Source of the DNA: an uncultured Pseudomonadales bacterium
Lineage (GTDB): Bacteria > Pseudomonadota > Gammaproteobacteria > Pseudomonadales > Porticoccaceae
Assembly: GCA_943788895.1 (NCBI GenBank)
Contig: CALSRZ010000002.1
Location: 124,001 to 188,000, forward strand
Reading direction: 5' to 3'
DNA length: 64,000 nucleotides
Every line of letters begins with the position of its first letter. Position 1 is the stretch's first letter. The position numbers and the translations under genes were made by a program. The notes under the pieces were generated by a model. It was not told the DNA's origin. It was given only the letters and a program-made list of their open reading frames with translations, and did not search any database. Positions 1 to 7,289 of this stretch are shown in pieces.

Positions 1-1
1 T

Positions 2-550
2 GAAAGAGCTCACCTGGCCAGCCCGGATATCAATTTAACCACCCATATTAATGATGTTGCCAATCTGATTTTATTTGAAGAGCTGGAGCAGGTTGTACTG
101 GTTGGCCATAGTTATGGTGGCATGGTGATCACCGGGGTGATGGATCGGATGCCGGAAAATATAAAACAGGTATTTTTTCTCGATGCTTTTGTTCCTGCTG
201 GTGGAATGGCGGCGGTTGACCTCTGGGGTGATTTAGCTGGGCATAAGGTTGTCGACGGGTTGGTGCATTTTTCGTGGTTGGATTCGGGCGGGCCGGTGCC
301 TGGGGATGTGCCTCAGTCTTATAAGACGCTTACTGAGCCAGTGTCGTTTGAAAATCCGTTGGCGCTGGAATTGCCGGTGACTTATGTGCCTTTTGTTGGA
401 GGGGTTGTTGAGGGGAAGGTGCGGGCTGGTTTTGATCCTTCTTGGAAGCGTGCTGTTGCTAGGGGTTGGGCTGTTACGACGCTTGAGAGTGATCATAATG
501 CGCAGCGTTCGCATCCTACTGAGTTGGCAGAGTTGTTGATGGGGTTTTGA
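2..550 (+). CDS. alpha/beta hydrolase, 3' part (5' end outside window)
   Basis: The reading frame is open from base 2, so the gene starts upstream of the window; an ATG at 122 is internal. About 182 residues are visible. The nucleophile elbow GHSYGG lies just before base 122, with Ser as the presumed nucleophile. Near the C-terminus the stretch SDHNAQRSHP carries the candidate catalytic His in the position typical of the esterase/hydroxynitrile-lyase group of small alpha/beta hydrolases. This supports a soluble cytoplasmic hydrolase of esterase type; the substrate cannot be told. The second half of the gene is rich in G and T on the coding strand, with many GGG, GTT and TTG codons, unlike most neighbours. 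It ends just before the tRNA-linked repeat array and nothing links it functionally to that array. Confidence 0.75.
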   Translation, partial: ERAHLASPDINLTTHINDVANLILFEELEQVVLVGHSYGGMVITGVMDRMPENIKQVFFLDAFVPAGGMAAVDLWGDLAGHKVVDGLVHFSWLDSGGPVPGDVPQSYKTLTEPVSFENPLALELPVTYVPFVGGVVEGKVRAGFDPSWKRAVARGWAVTTLESDHNAQRSHPTELAELLMGF

Positions 551-780
551 GTAGGGGTGCGTGATTGAGGCGAAGCCCAAATTCCGCTGGAGCGGAATTA
601 GTCGAACAAAGGTTCTCACCGGCTGTCGTTTTTTTATATATGGTGCACTCGGAAGGATTAACTCAAAACACCTTGAAGGTGTTTTAACCCCTGCGGGGCA
701 TCGCCGCGTTGCGGCTTGGTTCAAATTTTGCTGGAGCAAAATTAGTCGAAGAAGGTTCTTACCTCCGTCGTAGCCATATA

Positions 781-811
781 AAAAAACCCCACCGCATGCG
801 GTGAGGTTTTT
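781..811 (-). terminator. Rho-independent terminator inside repeat unit 641-816
   Basis: The stem CCTCACCGC/GCGGTGGGG (one mismatch) is flanked by A and T runs, so on the minus strand it reads hairpin then T run. It is the duplicated copy of the hairpin at 957-987. Flanking A and T runs mean it could work in both directions. Confidence 0.7.
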
Positions 812-956
812 GTATATGGTGCACTCGGAAGGATTAACTCAAAACACCTTGAAGGTGTTTTAACCCCTGCGGGGCATCGCCGCGTTGCGGCTCGGTTCAA
901 ATTTTGCTGGAGCAAAATTAGTCGAAGAAGGTTCTTACCTCCGTCGTAGCCATATA

Positions 957-987
957 AAAAAACCCCACCGCATGCGGTGAGGTTTTT
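957..987 (-). terminator. terminator directly after tRNA-Arg
   Basis: The hairpin lies five bases after the encoded CCA of the tRNA, in minus-strand order, and is followed by a T run. This is the natural end of the tRNA transcript. If it is leaky, RNA would continue into the next repeat unit and meet the identical hairpin at 781-811. Confidence 0.75.
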
Positions 988-992
988 GTATA

Positions 993-1069
993 TGGTGCAC
1001 TCGGAAGGATTCGAACCTTCGACCGCCCGGTTCGTAGCCGGGTACTCTATCCAGCTGAGCTACGAGTGC
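993..1069 (-). tRNA. tRNA-Arg(ACG)
   Basis: The minus strand gives a 77-nt cloverleaf with acceptor GCACTCG/CGAGTGC, D-arm AGCTCAGCTGGATAGAGT, anticodon stem CCCGG/CCGGG with loop CTACGAA (anticodon ACG), T-loop GTTCGAATCC, and encoded CCA. ACG is the Arg anticodon that TadA edits to ICG in bacteria, reading CGU, CGC and CGA. The last 19 nt are repeated in the downstream array. Confidence 0.97.
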
Positions 1070-1096
1070 TTTTAGGTCTCATTTCTGAGGTCGCGT

Positions 1097-1125
1097 ACTA
1101 TAGGTGAGCAGGGCTGTTGAGTCAA
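1097..1125 (-). promoter_or_regulatory. sigma-70 promoter of tRNA-Arg
   Basis: On the minus strand TTGACT (1125-1120) and TATAGT (1102-1097) are separated by exactly 17 bases, with a GC-rich discriminator ACGCGACC downstream, as expected for a stringently controlled stable-RNA promoter. A perfect 18-bp palindrome (1123-1140) overlaps the upstream edge of the -35 box. Confidence 0.8.
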
Positions 1126-1176
1126 CAACTGCAGTTGTTGAAAACATTGTTTTTTGGAACTTTTTTAAGGGTTTTA

Positions 1177-1662
1177 TTAACTGTAGGCAATCGGTACCTT
1201 CATGGTTTCCTTTAACTCTTCCATTACCACGTAACTGGTGGATTCCTGAACGGCGGGAAGCTTGAGAATACTGCTGCCCAATAACTCTCTGTAGGCGCTC
1301 ATATCGGCAACCCTGGCTTTTAACAGGTAGTCATAGTTGCCTGATACAAGAAAGCAGCTCTGGACGTTTTGCAGGCTCATCACCGAGTCGCGAAACTCTT
1401 CAAAGTTTTCCTGGGAGGTGTGATTGAGCCGTATCTGCACAAAAACCACTAGCCCGGCCTCCAATAGCTGGGGATTGAGCGTTGCAGTGTAACCCTCGAT
1501 ATAGCCATTTTTTTCCAGCCGTTTTACCCGCTCTATACAGGGTGTTACCGAGAGTCCTACTTCACGAGCGAGGTCGGTATAGCTGATGCGCCCATCCTTT
1601 TGCAGTATGCGCAGGATATTGCGGTCTATTTTGCTGATCTTGACTGCCTGGCTTTCTTTCAT
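1177..1662 (-). CDS. lrp: leucine-responsive regulatory protein Lrp
   Basis: A 161-residue Lrp/AsnC-family transcription factor, close in length to E. coli Lrp (164). The N-terminal winged helix-turn-helix covers about residues 13-60, including LAREVGLSVTPCIERVKRL. The C-terminal RAM effector domain (about 65-150) contains VSGNYDYLLK and the conserved ending YVVMEELKE. Overall similarity to global Lrp is much higher than to the smaller AsnC regulators. The gene is divergent from alanine dehydrogenase across 154 bp of AT-rich DNA, a classic position for a regulator of ald. It probably binds DNA as a dimer/octamer and responds to leucine or alanine; the effector here is inferred. No terminator is obvious before the tRNA-Arg promoter. 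Confidence 0.92.
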   Translation of the reverse strand: MKESQAVKISKIDRNILRILQKDGRISYTDLAREVGLSVTPCIERVKRLEKNGYIEGYTATLNPQLLEAGLVVFVQIRLNHTSQENFEEFRDSVMSLQNVQSCFLVSGNYDYLLKARVADMSAYRELLGSSILKLPAVQESTSYVVMEELKETMKVPIAYS

Positions 1663-1694
1663 AGTTATAAATTATCCTGTTTAAAGTTTAATAA

Positions 1695-1709
1695 TAGGAA
1701 AATATTCTA
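1695..1709 (+). promoter_or_regulatory. candidate Lrp box in the lrp-ald divergent region
   Basis: The 15-mer TAGGAAAATATTCTA matches the E. coli Lrp consensus YAGHAWATTWTDCTR at 13 of 15 positions (consensus from memory). It lies between the two start codons in AT-rich DNA, so autoregulation and control of ald are both plausible. Binding is inferred. Confidence 0.45.
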
Positions 1710-1816
1710 TCAAATTCCCTATTTAAATAAGAAATATTCATTATAAATCCTAAAATAACACTAATTAATAAGGTTAGCAGCTGTAATTTCATGGCTGTAA
1801 TTAAAGGAGTTGAGCT

Positions 1817-2932
1817 ATGTTAATTGGTGTTCCGAAAGAGATTAAAAACCATGAGTATCGGGTTGGCTTGACGCCATCGTCGGTGATGGAGCTGGTTGCT
1901 CGAGGTCACAGGGTAATGGTTGAAGTCGATGCCGGTGTGGCGATTGATTTCTCCAATGCTGAATATAGCGCCGCTGGTGCAGTAATCGTCAACAGCGCCG
2001 CTGAGGTATTTGCCGCAGCGGATATGATCGTCAAGGTTAAAGAGCCACAGCCGGTTGAATGTGCAATGCTCCGCAAGGGACAAATTCTCTACACCTATCT
2101 GCATCTGGCGCCAGACCCACAGCAGACTGAGCTGTTGGTTCAATCCGGGGCTGTGTGCATCGCCTATGAAACTGTAACTGATAATCAGGGGGCGCTGCCA
2201 CTGTTGGCACCTATGTCTGAAGTGGCTGGGCGTATGTCTGTACAGGCGGGGGCTTATCACTTGGAGAAGGCTCAGGGTGGTCGTGGGGTATTGCTCGGTG
2301 GTGTTCCCGGTGTTGCTCCGGCTAAGGTCTTGGTAATCGGAGGCGGTGTGGTTGGTGATAATGCGGCTGCGATGGCGGTAGGTATGGGTGCCGATGTGAC
2401 TATTCTCGATCGTTCGATTCCACGCCTTCGTCAGCTGGATGCAAAGTACGAGGGCAGGGCGCGCTGCGTTTATTCGACAGTGGCGGCTATTGAAGACTAT
2501 GCGCTGGAGGCTGATCTGGTTATTGGTGCGGTGTTAATTCCCGGTGCTGCGGCACCGAAGCTGCTCAATCGGGATATTATCAGCCGGATGAAAAAAGGCG
2601 CGGTGGTGGTGGATGTGGCGATTGATCAGGGTGGTTGCTTTGAAACATCTCATGCCACAACTCATGAGGATCCTACCTATATTGTCGATGACGTGGTGCA
2701 TTACTGCGTCGCCAATATGCCCGGCGGTGTGGCGCGGACTTCGACCATGGCGCTGAATAATGCAACATTGCCCTATGCGCTGGCATTGGCTGATGATCCG
2801 GTAAAGGCGTTATTGTCTGATAAGAACTTGCAGAATGGCCTCAATGTTCACAGCGGTAAGGTGACCTATAAGGCAGTGGCAGAGGCATTGAACTATTCCT
2901 ATGTGCCTGCTGAAGAAGTTATTGTGGCGTAA
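1817..2932 (+). CDS. ald: alanine dehydrogenase
   Basis: A 371-residue protein that reversibly converts L-alanine, NAD+ and water to pyruvate, ammonia and NADH in the cytoplasm. It starts with the family signature [20 protein letters not shown] (Arg15 for substrate). Lys75 (KVKEP) and His96 (YLHLAPD) match the substrate and catalytic residues of characterised Ald enzymes. The Rossmann loop [12 protein letters not shown] lies at about 173-184. The length is the usual 370. The start is supported by an AAAGGAG Shine-Dalgarno nine bases upstream of the ATG. It is divergent from lrp, suggesting Lrp control, and is followed by a strong terminator. It probably serves alanine catabolism, feeding pyruvate into central metabolism. 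Confidence 0.95.
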   Translation: MLIGVPKEIKNHEYRVGLTPSSVMELVARGHRVMVEVDAGVAIDFSNAEYSAAGAVIVNSAAEVFAAADMIVKVKEPQPVECAMLRKGQILYTYLHLAPDPQQTELLVQSGAVCIAYETVTDNQGALPLLAPMSEVAGRMSVQAGAYHLEKAQGGRGVLLGGVPGVAPAKVLVIGGGVVGDNAAAMAVGMGADVTILDRSIPRLRQLDAKYEGRARCVYSTVAAIEDYALEADLVIGAVLIPGAAAPKLLNRDIISRMKKGAVVVDVAIDQGGCFETSHATTHEDPTYIVDDVVHYCVANMPGGVARTSTMALNNATLPYALALADDPVKALLSDKNLQNGLNVHSGKVTYKAVAEALNYSYVPAEEVIVA

Positions 2933-2968
2933 TCCGCGCTGCTTTGCTTTTACTAAAAGCTTTTAGTG

Positions 2969-3000
2969 AAAAAACCGCCGGTTACCCTGGCGGTTTTTTT
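2969..3000 (+). terminator. Rho-independent terminator after ald
   Basis: The stem CCGCC/GGCGG is extended by A/T pairs and followed by seven T. With A residues on the other side it can also serve the converging SYLF lipoprotein gene. Confidence 0.85.
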
Positions 3001-3027
3001 ATGCTCTGGTTTCAGTGCTCTGGCTAA

Positions 3028-3591
3028 TTAGTTGAGCTCAGTGTCTTTCCAGAACTTAGTGCCCTTGACGGTTGCCTGTAGTGCCAGACCTGATTCAGTG
3101 AGCTGATAGACGGTGATATTGTCAAAAGTGGCTTCGCCGCCCACTGCGCCACCTTTTTCACTGGCCTTGGCCGCTGCATCGGCATGCACGCCAAATGCCC
3201 AGCCTGTATCGACAAACTGGGTCAGCGCATCGCGGCTGTGGAAGACAAATATTACTCTGAAGTCTTTTGCGCCTATGCCCAGACCAACCCCGGCTTCACC
3301 CATTTTCATAAAGGTATTGGTGCCGCTCTGGTTATCGCGGACAACGCCGTGACCACCGCCAATACTGGCGAAGATAAGGTTGATATTGGCATTGCTGAAG
3401 ACGGCGTAACCTTCGGCGCTGTTGATCTGCGCTTTGACATCCGGTTTGACTTTGTAGAGATCGCTGAGCACCTGATTGCGCATATCAATGATCGCCTGGC
3501 GCTTTTCGATTGGGGTTTTACCGGCGGTATTGGTGCAGGCTGTTGAGAGAACGAAACAAATCATCGCGATGCTGATTATTACCCTGTTCAT
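3028..3591 (-). CDS. lipoprotein with SYLF (Ysc84-type) lipid-binding domain
   Basis: 187 residues with a lipoprotein signal peptide: hydrophobic segment and lipobox LSTAC, giving Cys19 as the lipidated residue. The mature protein shows SYLF/Ysc84-family features: GYAVFSN at about 62-68, the glycine-rich IGGGHGVV, KMGEAGVGLGIGAKDF, and a late KGGAVGGEATF. The length is in the usual range for bacterial SYLF lipoproteins. It is probably anchored in the outer membrane facing the periplasm and binds phospholipid; no enzymatic role is known for the family in bacteria. The gene is monocistronic, convergent with ald. Confidence 0.8.
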   Translation of the reverse strand: MNRVIISIAMICFVLSTACTNTAGKTPIEKRQAIIDMRNQVLSDLYKVKPDVKAQINSAEGYAVFSNANINLIFASIGGGHGVVRDNQSGTNTFMKMGEAGVGLGIGAKDFRVIFVFHSRDALTQFVDTGWAFGVHADAAAKASEKGGAVGGEATFDNITVYQLTESGLALQATVKGTKFWKDTELN

Positions 3592-3686
3592 AGATCTTCC
3601 TTTTGATTGTTAATCCACTTCTTGGTGGATTAGATGCCTAGTGACTTAAATGTAGCACTAAATCTCTCTGTAGAGGCTGGTCTATA

Positions 3687-4704
3687 TTATTGCGGTGCCT
3701 CCGCAACAAAGACTGCGCGAATGGGTGCCGGATGTCCCTCGACGGTTTTAGTCGGATCTTCCGGGTCTAAAAAGTCTTTGAGAGATTCAAATTTCATCCA
3801 TTCGGTCGAGCGCTGCTCTTCAATACTGGTGGTGCTGATATCAACCATACGTGGGTTTTTAAGCCCATTCTTTTTCATCCAGTTGATCAGCATATCTGCT
3901 GTCGGTAAGAACCAGACATTGGGCATCTTTGCGTAGCGATCCTGGGGAACCAGAAGCTGGTCTTCATCACCTTCAATAACCAGAGTTTCCAGGACTAACT
4001 GGCCGCCGGGCTTTAACAGCTGGCGCAGTTCGCGCAGATGGTCCATGGGCGAGCGGCGGTGATAGAGAATCCCCATAGAAAATACTGTGTCAAAGGCGGC
4101 CATATTTTCCGGCATATGCTCTATACCCAGAGGCAGCACATCGATCGGTAGCTGTTTTCCGGCAAACTGTTTGATGGCGTGCAAACTGAAAGACAAACTT
4201 GGCAGAGGGGTCGATACCGATCACCCGCTCAGCACCGGCGCCGAGCATACGCCAGCAGTGATAGCCATTGCCGCAACCGACATCGAGCACAGTGCGCCCT
4301 TTAAGCGGTGCCAGATGGGGCAAAACCCGATCCCATTTCCAGTCGGAGCGCCATTCGGTATCCAGATGCATACCAAATAAGTTGTAGGGGCCTTTGCGCC
4401 AGGGATGCAGTCCCATCAATGTGGCTTGCAGCGCCAGTCGACGACCTTTGTCCATCAAGCTGATATCACCGATCTGCACGCCATTGCTAAGGTCTATATG
4501 CAGCGGGTCGACTTCTGGTAGACGTCTGAGGGTTTCCTCCCATTCAGGCATATCGCCCCAGCGTTCACGGCGCAGTTGATGGGCGATAAGTTCCGGAAGC
4601 TGCTGTCCCCATTCACTGAGTTCAGATTCTTCGAGCCAGCAAAATAGGGGGCCGTAATCGAGGGATGGTGGGATCGATGAAGGGCATAGTGCACCTTGGC
4701 TCAA
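3687..4704 (-). CDS. cmoB: tRNA U34 carboxymethyltransferase CmoB (frame disrupted)
   Basis: CmoB uses carboxy-S-adenosylmethionine made by CmoA to convert 5-hydroxyuridine 34 to cmo5U in tRNA. Two overlapping frames (start side 4704-4090, end side 4196-3687) together encode a full-length protein of about 338 residues. The first carries HPWRKGP, DTEWRSDWKWDRV and the SAM loop LDVGCGNGYHCW at about 140-151. The second carries DTVFSMGILYHRRSP, LETLVIEGDE and EEQRSTEWM. The frames join near 4185, where one extra base after FQF explains the shift. In most gammaproteobacteria cmoB is next to cmoA; here slyX and an aldehyde dehydrogenase lie between. The N-terminal start is uncertain: the family usually starts closer to the LDYGPLF segment. 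Confidence 0.88.
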
Positions 4705-4789
4705 AATTTAAGTGGGAAATTATAAGGCATTTCCGTTATTGTTTGCTGCTCAGTAATAGGAAAAAATAAATACAGGAATGCCATAAATA

Positions 4790-5023
4790 ATGACCGACCA
4801 AACGATCGAGCCGTCACTCCAGAAAAAATTTGATCAGCTAGAAGAAAAGCTCGCCTATCTGGAAATGAGCAATGTTGAGTTAAATGATGAGATTTTTCGT
4901 CAGCAACAGGATATTGATTCATTGACCAAGCCCATCGTTCACTGCTTGAGCGTCTTGAAGCACTGCAGGATAGTGACCGCCGAGGGTGACTTGCAGCAGG
5001 GGGAGAAGCCGCCGCATTATTAG
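4790..5023 (+). CDS. slyX: SlyX family protein (internal frame excursion)
   Basis: 77 residues as read, of which the first 45 form a heptad-rich coiled coil (LEEKLAYLEMSNVELNDEIF) and the last residues are the family-typical KPPHY end. Between about 4925 and 4985 the open frame gives an atypical segment with four Cys/His residues, whereas the neighbouring frame reads AHRSLLERLEALQDSDRR, as expected for SlyX. A one-base loss and a one-base gain that compensate explain this. SlyX is a small cytoplasmic coiled-coil protein of unknown function. The start has AGGA 14-17 bases upstream of the ATG, a rather long spacing. Confidence 0.8.
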   Translation: MTDQTIEPSLQKKFDQLEEKLAYLEMSNVELNDEIFRQQQDIDSLTKPIVHCLSVLKHCRIVTAEGDLQQGEKPPHY

Positions 5024-5086
5024 TTGATCACGAAGACGATTGAACAGGTCGATCGAAAAAATAGAAAATTTATCAGGGAGGGGTCC

Positions 5087-6522
5087 ATGAATAATTTCGA
5101 TATCAGTGCTGTGGATAAAAGCGCGATAGATCATACATTTGCTTCGCAAAAGGCCTATGCGCTTAAGCTGCGCAAGTCGACCTGTGCCGAGCGCCTCGAA
5201 GTGCTGGCACGCTTTGAGAAAGTCTTTAAAGCCTCCTATGACCAAGATGTATGCCGCAGCCGCAGCAGATTTTGGCAAGCCGGAAGCGGAAGTGGATATG
5301 GGCGAGATTATGGTCGTGGTCTCCGAGCTCGCCCATATTCGTAAAAAACTTAAGAAGTGGATGAAAGCCACGCCGGTTAAAGCCTCTATGGCGATGCTCG
5401 GCACCTCGTCAAAAATTATTGTCGAGCCCAAAGGCACAAGCCTGGTTATCTCGCCCTGGAACTATCCGTTTAACCTGACCTTTGGTCCGATGATGTCGGC
5501 GATTGCCGCGGGTAATACGGTGATTCATTAAACCCTCAGAAATGACGCCTAATATGTCGAAGGTGATTGCTGAGATTGTCGCCGAGGCTTTTCGTCCTGA
5601 AGAGGTGGCGCTGTTTGAGGGTACGGCAGAGGTATCTACCTATTTGACCAGCCTGCCTTTTGATCATATCTTTTTTACCGGCAGCCCGGCGGTGGGCAAA
5701 CTGGTTATGGCCGCTGCGGCTAAAAACCTTACTTCGGTCACCCTTGAACTGGGTGGCAAGAGTCCGGTGATTGTCGATAAGAGTGCCAATATTGCCAAAG
5801 CCGCGCGCAGTATTGCCTTTGGTAAATTCAGCAATAATGGCCAGACCTGTATTGCCCCGGATTACCTGTATGTGGATAAGGCAGTAAAGGATTTATTGAT
5901 TGCCGAGTTAAAGACCTATATCGGCCACCAATACGGTTTGGGTGAAGACGCTCTGGCGAATGATGATTACTGCCAGATTGCCAATTCTGCCCACCATGGT
6001 CGCATATCTGGCCTGTTAGATGATGCCTTGGCCAACGGCGGGCAGTTGATTACTGGTGGTCAGGTCGATGATCAGCGGTGCTCTATTGCCCCGACTCTGG
6101 TCGAGGGTATGAGTGCCGATTCACGGATAATGCAGGAGGAGATATTTGGCCCGCTGCTGCCAATTCTTAGCTACACAGATTTGGATGCTGTTCTCGGTCA
6201 TATCAATAGCCAGCCAAAACCACTGGCACTGTATTTTTACAGCTCGGATAAGCGCGCAATAGATAAAGTGCTCGAGGAAACCAGCGCAGGTGGCACCTGT
6301 ATTAACCAGTCAGTGGTGCACTTTGCGCATCCTAACTTGCCGTTTGGTGGGGTTAATAACAGTGGTATTGGTATGTCGGGCGGGGAGTGGGGTTTTAAAG
6401 CTTTCTCCCATGAGCGCAGTGTTTTGGAAGATAAATGGAGCAGTATTCATTTTATGCATCCACCCTATACCCCAAAGGTAAAAAAGCTGATTAAGATGGC
6501 GGTTTCTTTTTTAGGGCGCTAG
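5087..6522 (+). CDS. class-3 aldehyde dehydrogenase, coniferyl aldehyde dehydrogenase-like (two frame disruptions)
   Basis: Three consecutive frames join into a protein of about 477 residues, the usual length for coniferyl-aldehyde-type/ALDH3 enzymes that oxidise aldehydes to acids with NAD(P)+. The first ends near 5250, the second covers VVSELAHIRKKLKKWM and the SPWNYPFNLTFGPM substrate/cofactor region, and the third starts near 5533. At the second junction one extra C splits the motif NTVI-IKPSE. The catalytic Glu is in LELGGKSPVIV and the catalytic Cys in NNGQTCIAPDY. The ALDH3 hallmark APDY after the Cys and a hydrophobic C-terminus after PPYTPKVKKLIK favour a fatty or aromatic aldehyde substrate, possibly membrane associated. 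GGGAGGGGTCC before the ATG at 5087 supports the start. It is sandwiched between slyX and cmoA. Confidence 0.85.
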
Positions 6523-6528
6523 TTAATC

Positions 6529-7284
6529 TTAAGCAGGCTTTATAGCCACCAGAGAAGCAAAATTAAAACACTGGAACCAGGGGCTTGCAGATTCAAAACC
6601 GCAGGCCTTAAGTCTGTTGATATGGCTGTCCAGAGTTTCGGGAATCAGCACATTTTCGATTGAATCGCGCTTTTGACTAATCTCCAGATCACTGTATCCC
6701 TGTGCACTTTTAAACTGGTGATGCAGTTCCGTAAGCAGTTGATTTAAAGACTCTGGCTCAAATAAAAGCTTCTCGGAAATTACCAGGCAGCCTCCGGGCA
6801 CAAGTCCCGCATAAATCTTTTCCAGCAGTGCCTGACGTTTGTCCAGAGGAATAAATTGCAGGGTAAAGTTCATTACCACCAGCGAGGCATTGCTTATCTC
6901 AATATCGCAGATATCTGCTTCAAGTAGTTGCACTGGTGTCTTCGAGCTTTGGTTGTCGAGCAGTGACTGGCAGCGTTCAAGCATCGCCGCGGAGTTATCT
7001 ACAGCGATGATGGAGACTCCGGGCTGGTCTATCTGCTGGCGAATGGCCAGTGATGAGGCGCCGAGGGAGCAGCCGAGGTCATAACAGTTGCTGTCAGGCT
7101 GAACAAAGCGCGCAGCCAGTTCACCGCAGAGATTGATAATCGTCTGGTAGCCGGGTACGGAACGCTGGATCATATCCGGAAAAACATCGACCACGGCCCG
7201 ATCAAAAACAAAGCGCGGCACATTTCCCAGCGGGCTGGCAAATAGATCGTCGCGCTTTACTGTCGATTTAGACTCGTCGTTCAT
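6529..7284 (-). CDS. cmoA: carboxy-S-adenosyl-L-methionine synthase CmoA
   Basis: 251 residues; converts SAM and prephenate to carboxy-SAM, the donor used by CmoB. Family features are DDLFASPLG near the start, FDRAVVDVFPDMIQRSVPGY (residues 27-46), the nucleotide loop YDLGCSLGASSLA at 68-80, and the methyltransferase acidic residue in IIAVDNSAAML. It lies five bases downstream of the M16C peptidase gene on the same strand, so the two are probably cotranscribed, while its usual partner cmoB is 2.5 kb away. Confidence 0.93.
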   Translation of the reverse strand: MNDESKSTVKRDDLFASPLGNVPRFVFDRAVVDVFPDMIQRSVPGYQTIINLCGELAARFVQPDSNCYDLGCSLGASSLAIRQQIDQPGVSIIAVDNSAAMLERCQSLLDNQSSKTPVQLLEADICDIEISNASLVVMNFTLQFIPLDKRQALLEKIYAGLVPGGCLVISEKLLFEPESLNQLLTELHHQFKSAQGYSDLEISQKRDSIENVLIPETLDSHINRLKACGFESASPWFQCFNFASLVAIKPA

Positions 7285-7289
7285 GGCCG

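Larger units (their letters stand above)
571..992 (-). repeat. 176-bp tandem repeats derived from the tRNA-Arg 3' end (rtT-like array)
   Basis: Two near-identical 176-bp units lie at 641-816 and 817-992, directly against the tRNA-Arg gene at 993-1069. Each unit begins (left edge on the plus strand) with 19 bases identical to the 3' end of the tRNA gene including CCA, at 641-659 and 817-835, matching 993-1011. Read on the minus strand, each unit carries a GC-rich hairpin with a T run, then an AATTTTGC/GCAAAATT hairpin, further palindromes and the tRNA tail. A third, diverged and shortened copy is visible at about 571-640. The arrangement closely recalls the E. coli tyrT locus, where units of about 178 bp each start with the last 19 bp of the tRNA and give the stable rtT RNA. 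No convincing protein is encoded. Transcription from the tRNA promoter is inferred. Confidence 0.85.

Noticed and set aside
561-773. Open frames of 70-168 residues across the tRNA repeat array on both strands
   Set aside because: They run through the terminator hairpins and tRNA-derived segment, have no family resemblance and differ between repeat copies only by frame chance.
641-992. The repeats as a CRISPR array or as phage attachment sites
   Set aside because: Units are 176 bp and contiguous without spacers, and no integrase or cas gene is near. An att-site origin cannot be excluded but nothing supports it beyond the tRNA end.
1820-2260. Minus-strand frame inside ald and many similar frames opposite other genes
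   Set aside because: These are shadows of the real coding strand with no start signals or family features.
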